From positions 186,001 through 250,000 of the forward strand of contig NZ_LJIZ01000032.1 in NCBI RefSeq assembly GCF_001420605.1: a stretch of 64,000 bases of DNA. The letters run 5' to 3'. Made by a program: the position numbers and the translations under genes. Positions 18,714 through 25,840 of the stretch are shown piece by piece. The notes under the pieces are model-generated. The model was not told the origin of the DNA and made no database searches. It saw only the letters and a list, made by a program, of their open reading frames with translations. Numbering within the stretch: position 1 is the first letter of the stretch; each line of letters opens with the position of its first letter. The DNA is from Bacillus sp. FJAT-25509. GTDB taxonomy: Bacteria > Bacillota > Bacilli > Bacillales > Bacillaceae_G.

Positions 18714-19214
18714 ATGAAATTTTTTTATAAGATTGTGATTTTACTGATTGTAATGTCTTCTATTCTTCCAGGTAATAAGCAGGTAAATGCTACTACCAAA
18801 AAGGATTTTTTACAAATTGAAGGATTTAAGCCAAATCACATTGTTAAACAAATTCCTAAACTAACTGATATTTTTCAAGTTTCAACGAATCAGATCCTAG
18901 TAACGTTTGATTCACAAGTTGATATTGATTTAGGAACAAACGCTTCAGTATATTGGATTCAAAGTTTATCTGATAAAATCCCTACCGGCATTGCATCACT
19001 AGGAAGCAAGAGCCAATTTAATGCAAGGAATGCATTATCAAATAACCAAGTTACAATTACGAAGGTACAAGGAGATAACAATTCGTTCTTGTTAACTTTT
19101 AAACAAGAAATACCTTCAAATAAGCGATTTAAACTAGCAGTTCGTCATTTACACGCTCCTGGTGGAAAACCATTTGATGGTATAAATGGTATGAAAGTAT
19201 TTACAGGTAAATAA
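18714..19214 (+). CDS. Secreted protein of unknown function
   Basis: A 166-residue protein with a clear signal peptide (MKFFYKIVILLIVMSSIL, cleavage likely after ...QVNA). The mature part of about 140 residues is hydrophilic with beta-strand character (NQILVTFDSQVDIDLG, NNSFLLTFKQEIP) reminiscent of a small immunoglobulin-like or SwmB-type repeat domain, but I do not recognise the family. The start at 18714 is set by GGGAGG (18699-18704); the frame upstream has no site. It is monocistronic with a terminator at 19241. Confidence 0.65.
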   Translation: MKFFYKIVILLIVMSSILPGNKQVNATTKKDFLQIEGFKPNHIVKQIPKLTDIFQVSTNQILVTFDSQVDIDLGTNASVYWIQSLSDKIPTGIASLGSKSQFNARNALSNNQVTITKVQGDNNSFLLTFKQEIPSNKRFKLAVRHLHAPGGKPFDGINGMKVFTGK

Positions 19215-19240
19215 TTTATATTGTAGATTGTCTACACTGT

Positions 19241-19268
19241 AATCCCCTATAGAAGAGGGGATTTTTTT
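19241..19268 (+). terminator. Terminator after the secreted protein gene
   Basis: AATCCCCT pairs with AGGGGATT around a short loop, followed by seven T. Confidence 0.9.
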
Positions 19269-19330
19269 GTGCCCCTGGAATGAATAGCTTTCTTTTTTAA
19301 AAAAATTCAAAAAAAATATAAAATATAGAA

Positions 19331-19361
19331 TTGACTTTAACGTTGCGTAAAGGTGTATTGT
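19331..19361 (+). promoter_or_regulatory. MerR-type promoter with 19-bp spacer (autoregulatory)
   Basis: TTGACT (19331-19336) and TATTGT (19356-19361) are 19 bases apart, the over-long spacing that MerR-family activators correct by DNA distortion. The spacer carries an imperfect dyad, CTTTAAC...GCGTAAAG, centred between the boxes. It lies 24 bases before the MerR gene start. Confidence 0.8.
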
Positions 19362-19384
19362 AAAGAAGTCAGGAGGTAATCGCC

Positions 19385-20149
19385 ATGGAATATACAGTAC
19401 AAAAGCTTGGACTTCTAGCAGGAATCAGCACTAGGACTTTAAGATACTATGATGAAATTGGAATTCTTAAGCCGGCAAGAATTAACTCATCAGGATATCG
19501 GATTTATGGTCAAGCGGAAGTAGATCGCTTACAACAAATCTTATTTTATAGAGAACTAGGCATGAATTTAGAAAACATAAAAGAAATTATTACATCACCT
19601 GATTTTAATAGTGCCAAGGCATTAAACGAGCATCATGAGCAGCTTCTTGATAAAAGAAAGCAATTAGATTTATTAATTTCAAATGTTGAAAAGTCAATTG
19701 CTCTAGCAGAGGGGAGAATGACAATGTCGAATAAAGAAAAATTTGAAGGCTTTAAGAAAGATATGATCGAAGAAAATGAAAAGAAATATGGAAAAGAAGC
19801 ACGTGAAAAATATGGGGATGAAGCTGTTAATAAAGCAAATCAAAAAGTAATGAATATGACAGAAGAAGATCATAAAGAAGTAACGCGACTTGCTGACGAA
19901 TTAGAAAAAACATTAGCTGAAGCATTTAAAAAGGGTGATCCATCAAGTGAAATTGCACAAAAAGCAGCTGATTTGCATAAACAATGGTTAACATTTTATT
20001 GGAATAAATATAGTAAGGAAGCGCACGCGGGTTTAGCACAAATGTATGTTGACGATGAGCGCTTTAGAGCACATTACGATAAAGAACAGCCTGGAACTGC
20101 TGAATTTTTAAGAGATGCAATTCATATTTACACGCAATATAAAAAATAA
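19385..20149 (+). CDS. MerR-family regulator with TipAS drug-binding domain (Mta-like)
   Basis: A 254-residue regulator. Residues 1-70 are a MerR winged helix (YTVQKLGLLAGISTRTLRYYDEIGIL, GYRIYG, ELGMNLENIKEII shown in parts). A coiled-coil dimerisation helix (about 75-110) and a C-terminal TipAS-like all-helical domain (about 140-254) follow, the latter binding hydrophobic or peptide antibiotics in TipA and Mta. The expected action is ligand-dependent activation of its own promoter and of efflux genes. No transporter gene is adjacent, so the target besides itself is unknown. Ribosome site AGGAGG at 19371-19376. Confidence 0.9.
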   Translation: MEYTVQKLGLLAGISTRTLRYYDEIGILKPARINSSGYRIYGQAEVDRLQQILFYRELGMNLENIKEIITSPDFNSAKALNEHHEQLLDKRKQLDLLISNVEKSIALAEGRMTMSNKEKFEGFKKDMIEENEKKYGKEAREKYGDEAVNKANQKVMNMTEEDHKEVTRLADELEKTLAEAFKKGDPSSEIAQKAADLHKQWLTFYWNKYSKEAHAGLAQMYVDDERFRAHYDKEQPGTAEFLRDAIHIYTQYKK

Positions 20150-20159
20150 GGCAGAGAAG

Positions 20160-20190
20160 GTGTACTAGACTGTTCTTAGTACACTTTCTT
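20160..20190 (+). terminator. Terminator of the MerR gene (left copy of a duplicated hairpin)
   Basis: GTGTACTA (20160-20167) pairs with TAGTACAC (20177-20184) and TTTCTTT follows. A related hairpin recurs at 20812-20850, on the other side of the repeat element. Confidence 0.8.
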
Positions 20191-20248
20191 TGTGAACTTA
20201 TGAAATGTTCATCAGTAATTGAAACAGCAAAAAGAAGAAAAAAGGTAA

Positions 20249-20368
20249 CTCATGAAGGGTTCATGAGGAAGTAAAACAATAAAAAATAAGAAAATACCAT
20301 ACTCATAAAAGGTTTATGATATGTAAAACTAAAATGAAGATGTTGTCATACTCCTAAGACTCCTATGA
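20249..20368. repeat. Three tandem hairpin-bearing units
   Basis: Three successive units of 50-60 bases begin with ACTC(A/C)T and carry an inverted repeat. In the first, CTCATGAA/TTCATGAG (20249-20267). In the second, TCATAAA/TTTATGA (20303-20319). In the third a weaker TCATA/TATGA (20346-20368). Units 1 and 2 are followed by (A/T)GTAAAAC-type segments. No protein-coding frame is present. They lie inside the long gap after the MerR gene. Confidence 0.5.
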
Positions 20369-20456
20369 GATATGCAGAAGGGCTAAGATCCTATGACGGA
20401 TATTAAATTAACATTTATTAATGATGTAATTATCATTTTTGGGTTAATCTATTAAT

Positions 20457-20811
20457 TGTTTTAAATGTTAATATGTTTGAGCAATTTTATGATTCCAATA
20501 ATTAATTAATTAATGTTCGATATTAATTGACATACAAACTGATTAATAAACAATTGTTAGTATACTCTAAGTAAAGGCTATTTGATTAGGATTTATGGCA
20601 GACTTTTTTTGATTAATAAGTTGATTGGAACGAAAGGGGTGCTCGACTCCTATGGGATAAGCGGGAAGCCTGAGACCCCGCAGGCTAGCCGAGGAGGTTA
20701 AAGAATCTCGCCCCATGGAAAGCGAGCATCCTGTAGTGGAAATCAACATCACTCTACTCCTTTTACGAAAATTTGATGGTTTAATTGACAAGGTTGTTTT
20801 TCAACAGCGTG
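20457..20811. repeat. Dispersed repeat family A, copy 1
   Basis: About 355 bases closely matching 37281-37706. The first ~160 bases are AT-rich. Then comes a GC-richer core (20620-20747) bounded by GTTGATT and AATCAAC, whose arms can pair along most of their length. It contains ACCCCGCAGGCTAGCCGAGG and CTCGCCCCATGGAAAGCGAG. The block ends in GGTTGTTTTTCAACAGCGTG, identical in both copies. It has no convincing open frame; a 74-codon antisense frame here is fortuitous. The core resembles a repeat I know as widespread in Bacillaceae intergenic regions. Confidence 0.85.
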
Positions 20812-20850
20812 AAAAAGTGTACTCAGATTCGATCTAAGTGCACTTTTTTT
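20812..20850 (+). terminator. Terminator-like hairpin directly after repeat A copy 1
   Basis: AAAAAGTG pairs with CACTTTTT, with inner ACT/AGT and AGAT/ATCT pairing; T-run and an AT-rich tract follow. It aligns with the MerR terminator at 20155-20190 over about 35 bases, though less exactly than at the other two loci. Confidence 0.75.
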
Positions 20851-21037
20851 ATATTTTTTTGGAAAAAAATAGTAAGTATATTCAACGAAATTTGGTATAA
20901 TTATTTTTATGATTAATTAATTTGAAGCAAATTTTGTAGAGAAGTATTATAAATTTTTAAATAATGGAATGTTTATGTACAATATAGGTAAGAATTTGAT
21001 TTAAATAATTCAATTTTTAAACTAAGGATGTACTAAA

Positions 21038-21415
21038 ATGGATGAACAATTTATACCGAGGAAAGAGCGACATAAGAAGCGCTTTATTAGAAAGCGTCAA
21101 AATATAGAGCGTGAAAAAATAAAATTTAGTACTTACATATTAAGTGTATTTTATTATTTTTTATTATTTTTAATTTTTAATCTCGTACAATTTTATATAT
21201 TTCAGCATTTTAATCACACAATTAAATCAGTTGGGCATTTTGATTTAGCTAGAGCAATCATATCAGGATTGATTTATTTACTATGTATTATTTGTATAGA
21301 GGATACTTATAGAAGATATCGAATCCCTTCGACTTTTATCCGAATATTATTACCAATTTTAGTGTTTATTTTAGCAATCATCACAATGTATACACTAATC
21401 AAAGTATTTTACTAA
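21038..21415 (+). CDS. Small membrane protein of unknown function
   Basis: A 125-residue protein. The first ~28 residues are strongly basic (PRKERHKKRFIRKRQN), followed by about three transmembrane helices (approximately 33-52, 70-87, 101-122). Nothing diagnostic is recognised. Ribosome site AAGGATG lies 9 bases before ATG 21038. It stands alone between the repeat-rich gap and its own terminator. The positive N-terminus predicts a cytoplasmic tail. Base composition is notably AT-rich even for this window. Confidence 0.6.
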   Translation: MDEQFIPRKERHKKRFIRKRQNIEREKIKFSTYILSVFYYFLLFLIFNLVQFYIFQHFNHTIKSVGHFDLARAIISGLIYLLCIICIEDTYRRYRIPSTFIRILLPILVFILAIITMYTLIKVFY

Positions 21416-21437
21416 AACATTGTTAAGCGAAAACACC

Positions 21438-21477
21438 AAAAAGTATTACTTCATTAAATGATGTAATACTTTTTTTA
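21438..21477 (+). terminator. Terminator after the small membrane protein gene
   Basis: AAAAAGTATTAC pairs with GTAATACTTTTT and an inner TCAT/ATGA, followed by T-run. Confidence 0.9.
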
Positions 21478-21592
21478 TTGAACTTAAATAGTAATTTTGT
21501 TAGAGAATGGTAAGTATGGGTAGGGAAGTTTTAACGTGTGCTGTGTAAAGGCTAAAAGATGGGGGATCAAATCGATTGTCTTTGAAAGTTAT

Positions 21593-22513
21593 TTATGAAT
21601 CTTTTTCATTCAATTCTAATAATCTCTTTTGAATCCAAACAGCCGCTTGAGTACCATCGCCCATTGCTATTGTGACTTGTTGGGAATGGGCTACTAAATC
21701 GCCAGCTGCCCATACATTTGGAACATTCGTCTCCTTTGTCCGCGGGTCTACAATAACATGCTTATTATTTAAAAGATTTACTCCTAGTTGAATAGCCAGA
21801 TTATTTTGTACTTCATTTCCACCAAAACCAATAAAAGCTCGGTCGCCATAAATTATTTTACCACTTTGTAAACAAATTCCTTTAAAAGTGGAATCGTCTT
21901 CTTTTAGAACTTCCTTAATTTTTTCTTTTCGATAGTGAATTCCAATTTTCTGTAGTTGGTCATTTAATTTGGAATCAAGGTCATGTCCGTCGTGATTAAT
22001 ATAAGTTATTTGTTTTGACCAATAAGCTAATGTTATTGCAAGATTTGCACCAACATTTCCAGATCCAAGTATTAAAACACTTTTATTTACTATTTCGTAT
22101 CCGTCACAGTCTGGACAAACAAAAATTGTCGATCCAAGACAGTCGACTAGGTTTTTAATTTGAGGAATTCGATCGATTAGCCCAGTTGCTAATAAGACTG
22201 TTTTGGCAGAATAAGATTTTCCTGCGTCCGTCTCCAATAAGAATTGATTGTTTACGTTTTGTATACTTATTACTTTATCTTGGGTGAATGATACACCATA
22301 ATCTTCAGCGTGATTTCTTCCAAGTTGTCTTAGCTTTTGTCCACTTATACTATTTGGCCAACCTAAAATATTACGATATGTTTTACATAATGTAGAACGC
22401 CCATAATTTGAGTCAATTACGAGTACCTTCCTTTTGTATCGACCAAGCTGAATTGATGCCTGTAAACCTGCGAAACCTCCCCCTACTATGATACATTCAT
22501 ATAACTCTTTCAT
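21593..22513 (-). CDS. Thioredoxin-reductase-like NAD(P)/FAD oxidoreductase
   Basis: A 306-residue flavoprotein. It has an N-terminal FAD-binding VGGGFAGLQAS (10-20), a redox-active pair Cys133-Pro-Asp-Cys136 in the position used by thioredoxin reductases, a NAD(P)-binding LGSGNVGANLA, and the closing AAGDL...Q-V-T-I-A-M-GDG motif. It is thus related to TrxB but differs at the usual CA(T/V)C dipeptide and in several loops, as do uncharacterised thioredoxin-reductase-like proteins of bacilli. Its substrate is unknown. Start ATG 22511-22513 with AGGAGA upstream. Single gene, divergent from the broken EamA gene. Confidence 0.85.
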   Translation of the reverse strand: MKELYECIIVGGGFAGLQASIQLGRYKRKVLVIDSNYGRSTLCKTYRNILGWPNSISGQKLRQLGRNHAEDYGVSFTQDKVISIQNVNNQFLLETDAGKSYSAKTVLLATGLIDRIPQIKNLVDCLGSTIFVCPDCDGYEIVNKSVLILGSGNVGANLAITLAYWSKQITYINHDGHDLDSKLNDQLQKIGIHYRKEKIKEVLKEDDSTFKGICLQSGKIIYGDRAFIGFGGNEVQNNLAIQLGVNLLNNKHVIVDPRTKETNVPNVWAAGDLVAHSQQVTIAMGDGTQAAVWIQKRLLELNEKDS

Positions 22514-22700
22514 AGTCTTGTCTCCTAAATCAATTAATACAAAATCATATATGTTCAATTTTTCCAATTAAGCAATTTCTAAACACAATTAATCTAATTG
22601 TTGAAAATTAAAAGATTTTTGATTGATATATTCTGAATATTTAGGTACGATTTTTCTATTAACTTAATTTGATTTGTTGTTTTTAGTAGAGGGAGTAAAA

Positions 22701-23163
22701 ATGAGTGCAGATAAGATTGCCCTATCTAATTCTAGAACGAAGGGGATTATGCTCGTATTAACTGCGGTAATATTATGGGGGATATCAGGAACTGTAGCAC
22801 AGTCAATTACTTTTTAGAACAATGGAACGACACATACAAAGAAACTGGCAAAGGATTAATGTACAATTCTTGTTCTGCTAAATTAACAAAGTTGAAAAAA
22901 GAATTAGTATGGCTCAAAGAAGTTGACAGTATTGCTCTTCAATCCTGACTGAAAAACCTCGCAGATTCGTATTCACGATTCTTCAAAGTATATTCATGCT
23001 TCTGAATCTAGTTTACTTGCATTGTGTGGAACCATTATCCGCAGCTGTACTATCAGTAATTTGGTTAAGAGTAAATTTTGAAATGCTAGACTGGATTGGT
23101 AGCCTATGTATTATTAGTACAATTGTCATTTTATCGATGGCTGATCGAAAAGGGGCTAAATGA
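22701..23163 (+). pseudogene. EamA/DMT-family transporter gene, gutted remnant
   Basis: ATG 22701 (ribosome site GAGGGAG) opens a 38-codon frame with the start of a DMT transporter: KGIMLVLTAVILWGISGTVAQ. It stops at 22815-22817. The C-terminus of the same kind of transporter is found at 22989-23163 (YIHASESSLLA, then after one extra base near 23022 CVEPLSAAVLSVIWL ... ADRKGAK). The central ~200 codons are missing and replaced by a TnpB fragment. The gene is clearly dead. Confidence 0.85.
22812..22988 (+). mobile_element. Fragment of an IS200/IS605-type TnpB (OrfB) gene
   Basis: The frame from about 22814 reads FLEQWNDTYKETGKGL, CSAKLTKLKKELVWLKEVDS and, beyond a TGA stop, LKNLADSYSRFF. This is the N-terminal helix-turn-helix part of TnpB (RuvC-type OrfB) proteins. 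The catalytic RuvC domain and zinc finger are absent. About 58 codons survive, inside the EamA gene. No IS ends or TnpA are visible nearby. Confidence 0.8.
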
Positions 23164-23244
23164 TTTTTATCTGTCACAAAAGAGCATAAAAAGACAGGAC
23201 TGAATAATTTTAACTTGTTAAGATGTAATTAAGGGAGGAGTCAT

Positions 23245-24108
23245 ATGGCTTGGATTGAATCATTACAAAAAGCAATTGATTATATTGAGGACAATTTATT
23301 AAACGAGTTAACAATTGAAGAAATATCTAAACAAGCTAATTCATCTGTTTTTCATTTTCAGCGAACATTTTCAATTTTAACTGATATTAATATAGCTGAA
23401 TATATAAGACGAAGAAGATTGACATTAGCGGCCAATGAATTAACAACGACTGATCTTAAAATAATTGACATTGCCTTGAAATATAGGTATGACTCTCCTG
23501 AGGCTTTTGCAAAAGCGTTCCGAAGACAGCATGGTGTAACCCCAAGTGAAGCAAGAAAGTTTATCGGTAATTTAAAATCATATAACCGCCTCGTTATTCA
23601 GGTGAGTTTGAAGGGAGCAGAACCAATGCAATTTAATATTGTTGAAAAAAGTGCTTTTCAAGTAGTTGGAGTGAAAAAAGAGTTTTCTTATTTAAACGAT
23701 CAACAACAGCAACTGATTCCAAAAATGTGGGAAGAGGTTAATGAAAATGGTACGAGTGATCGGTTGTACGAAATTAACAATGGTGACATTAAAGGTGTTT
23801 TAGGTGTTTGTATGATGAGCGAGGAGCAAAAATCAAAAAATCTACTAGAATATTGGGTTGCAACCGAATACGAAGGAGATGCACCAGAAGCTTTTTATCA
23901 TCATGAAATTCCTGCATCAAAATGGGCTGTATTTGGTGTTCACGGAGCAATGCCGCACGCAATGCAATCAGCATGGAAGAAGATTTTTTCGGAATGGTTT
24001 CCTTCAAGTGGCTATTCACATGCAGGAATCCCGGAATTTGAACTTTATCCAGAAGGAAATCCATTTAGTGAAGATTATTATACTGAAATTTGGATTCCGG
24101 TAAAATAA
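23245..24108 (+). CDS. AraC-family regulator with GyrI-like effector domain
   Basis: A 287-residue regulator. Residues 1-108 contain two AraC helix-turn-helix motifs (LTIEEISKQANSSVFHFQR; IDIALKYRYDSPEAFAKAFRR and the closing GVTPSEARK). Residues 125-287 form a GyrI-like / effector-binding domain (FQVVGVKKEFSYL ... YYTEIWIPVK), which binds small molecules in Rob/SoxS-like or BmrR-like proteins. Likely a ligand-responsive activator; the target genes are not evident. Ribosome site AGGGAGGAG. It may once have regulated the adjacent dead transporter, which is inference. Confidence 0.88.
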   Translation: MAWIESLQKAIDYIEDNLLNELTIEEISKQANSSVFHFQRTFSILTDINIAEYIRRRRLTLAANELTTTDLKIIDIALKYRYDSPEAFAKAFRRQHGVTPSEARKFIGNLKSYNRLVIQVSLKGAEPMQFNIVEKSAFQVVGVKKEFSYLNDQQQQLIPKMWEEVNENGTSDRLYEINNGDIKGVLGVCMMSEEQKSKNLLEYWVATEYEGDAPEAFYHHEIPASKWAVFGVHGAMPHAMQSAWKKIFSEWFPSSGYSHAGIPEFELYPEGNPFSEDYYTEIWIPVK

Positions 24109-24131
24109 AAACGATCTTTTAAAGCGTTTTA

Positions 24132-24163
24132 AAAGGTGCTTCTCAATTAAGAGAGCACCTTTA
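24132..24163 (+). terminator. Terminator of the AraC gene (left copy of a duplicated hairpin)
   Basis: AAAGGTGCTTCTC pairs with GAGAGCACCTTT (one bulged base). Nearly the same hairpin recurs at 24306-24336. Confidence 0.8.
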
Positions 24164-24195
24164 AGTTTGTTGCCAAATCCTAAAAACTTGATTAT

Positions 24196-24305
24196 CAGAC
24201 TGATTGCAAGCGCTTGTCTTTCGAGGCGCGGAGTTACCTTAGAACGGTAATGAACACCGCAGTCAGGCGAAGCAAGGAAGAAAGCGAGCGTTTGTCAATA
24301 GTCTG
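24196..24305. mobile_element. MITE-like element, repeat family B (110 bp)
   Basis: The ends are imperfect terminal inverted repeats: CAGACTGATTGCAAGCGCT at the left and, reading inward on the other strand, CAGACTATTGACAAACGCT. The interior has a hairpin TTACC/GGTAA and GCGG/CCGC pairing. No coding capacity. It lies between two copies of the same terminator hairpin. The type of element (short, TIR-bounded, GC-richer than surroundings) fits a non-autonomous transposable element. The sequence resembles intergenic repeats I associate with Bacillus genomes. Confidence 0.7.
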
Positions 24306-24336
24306 AAAGGTGCTTCTCTTAAGAGAGGCACCTTTA
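24306..24336. terminator. Terminator hairpin, right copy; serves the Gfo/Idh/MocA gene
   Basis: AAAGGTGCTTCTC and GAGAGGCACCTTT pair around a short loop. On the minus strand it follows the stop of the oxidoreductase gene by 15 bases. Confidence 0.8.
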
Positions 24337-24351
24337 CCTTTATGTATAAAT

Positions 24352-25293
24352 TTATCCTCTTAATGCTTCTAAAACTACTTGTGCTTTGTAGCCTTCTGAG
24401 AAATCTATGATTGTTGCTTCTTCATCTTTTAGAGCTTTTACTAAATGATTAATTAATGAATCATCTAAAGATTGATCGGCTTCAATTTGCCTAATTGGCT
24501 CGCCGATTTTTCCTCCTTCTAAATTAGCCCAGTTCACTAAAGAAAGAGTTCCTTTCGAACCGTATGCTGTAAATTTAATCTCTTCTTCACCTGCAATTTG
24601 GCTTAATCCATCTATTAATACAGGAGTACCATCTTCTAATTCTAAAAAGGCGATAATGCCATTTTCGGATGCAAGAGGGTCAGCGGGATATTGTATATGT
24701 TTCGTATAGACTTTCATGTCACCAAAAATCTTTTGAATTTGTTGAATATAATGCACACCAACCTCTAGTACGTAACCTCCTTGTTCTTTTGTAGCAACCC
24801 ATTCATTTTGTTGCCATAGTCTCGGCCAATTTGGAAAACGCATCTTTAATTCGATTCTTCTTAAGTCACCAACATATCCTGAACGAATAAGGCTAGCAAA
24901 AGACTTACTACCGACATTGTAATTTAATGGAAAGTTCATAGCATGAAAAATACCTTTTTCTTTCGCTTGAGTATAAAGTCCTAGAGCTTCCTCTGTTGAA
25001 TTTGCCAAAGGCTTTTCACAAAGAACATTAATTCCTTTTGCGATTACATCAGATACTACCGAATAGTGATATTTAGGAGGTACAGTAACATAAACGAGGT
25101 CAAGTTCAACATTTTCAAGCATCTCAAGATGATTTGTAAAGGTTAAAACTGATTCGAATTGGTTACTTGTTTCTTGAACTCTTTCTGCCAATGTGTCACA
25201 TATTGCTACTATTTTTGTTTCTTGGTGGTTTGAAAATAAAGGAATTAATCTTTGGCCAATTGCGCCAAGGCCAATAATACCAACTTTTATCAT
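24352..25293 (-). CDS. Gfo/Idh/MocA-family NAD(P)-dependent oxidoreductase
   Basis: A 313-residue sugar-dehydrogenase-type protein. The N-terminal Rossmann fold starts IKVGIIGLGAIGQRLIP, with CEKPLANS containing the conserved Lys of the EKP motif, and the C-terminal domain has GGYVLEVGVHYIQQI, where the His is the usual catalytic/substrate residue. Substrate (inositol, sugar or related) cannot be told. The start is ATG 25291-25293 with AAAGGTG 8 bases upstream; the frame extends six codons further without a site. Single gene. Confidence 0.87.
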   Translation of the reverse strand: MIKVGIIGLGAIGQRLIPLFSNHQETKIVAICDTLAERVQETSNQFESVLTFTNHLEMLENVELDLVYVTVPPKYHYSVVSDVIAKGINVLCEKPLANSTEEALGLYTQAKEKGIFHAMNFPLNYNVGSKSFASLIRSGYVGDLRRIELKMRFPNWPRLWQQNEWVATKEQGGYVLEVGVHYIQQIQKIFGDMKVYTKHIQYPADPLASENGIIAFLELEDGTPVLIDGLSQIAGEEEIKFTAYGSKGTLSLVNWANLEGGKIGEPIRQIEADQSLDDSLINHLVKALKDEEATIIDFSEGYKAQVVLEALRG

Positions 25294-25519
25294 GAGAAAA
25301 ACACCTTTCAAAATAGATTTATATTGTAATTATAGTAAGAAAAATTAAATAATTAAAGAAATAGATACGATGTTCTTATCTTAAGAAGATTGAGGCGCTA
25401 CAAATTGCTCATTGGAAGTTAATTTTTGAGTAAAAAGTTTTGTGAATTACCAAGTTTAAAAAGGGAATTTCGACATAGAAAGAGAATATAAATTATTAAA
25501 AAGTAATGGAGGTGACATT

Positions 25520-25684
25520 ATGGAGAAGAAGCCGTTGTATTATGATGGTAGTGGGGATGGAGAAAAAGTAATTCAATCAGAAGTTGTAAAAAAGCAAATG
25601 AGTATTGTTACTGAAGTAAGAAAAAGTTTAACTGGTAATCCGTTTGTGATTGATTGGAGTCAAGTTAGTGTAGCAGGGAAATAA
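25520..25684 (+). CDS. Small conserved-looking protein of unknown function (54 aa)
   Basis: A 54-codon gene with an excellent ribosome site (GGAGGTGAC, 25508-25516). The product begins MEKKPLYYDGSGDGEKV, continues through VVKKQMSIVTEVRKSL and ends FVIDWSQVSVAGK. It is hydrophilic, without a membrane segment. I do not recognise a characterised family. It is convergent with the DsbA-like gene and shares the terminator at 25781. Confidence 0.7.
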   Translation: MEKKPLYYDGSGDGEKVIQSEVVKKQMSIVTEVRKSLTGNPFVIDWSQVSVAGK

Positions 25685-25780
25685 TTAGTTTTTTATGTTT
25701 GTTTGTTCTTGATAGAGAACTGGTTATAAAAATGAATCAAAAAATTATTTTTCCCAGATGATTTTTTAAAATTAAAAAGA

Positions 25781-25826
25781 ATGTCCCATATGTTAGTAAT
25801 GAAAACAAACTTAAGGGACATCCTTT
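25781..25826. terminator. Terminator between convergent genes
   Basis: ATGTCCC (25781-25787) pairs with GGGACAT (25815-25821) with a long, partly paired loop; CCTTTTT follows on the plus strand. Confidence 0.65.
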
Positions 25827-25840
25827 TTGATTACAGATTA

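Noticed and set aside
20567-20791. A 74-codon minus-strand open frame inside repeat A
   Set aside because: The second copy of the repeat (37.5-37.7 kb) has single-base changes in the core that break the frame, and there is no ribosome site.
22812-22988. Active IS200/IS605 element with omega RNA
   Set aside because: Only the N-terminal TnpB fragment with an in-frame stop is present; RuvC residues, TnpA and element ends are missing.
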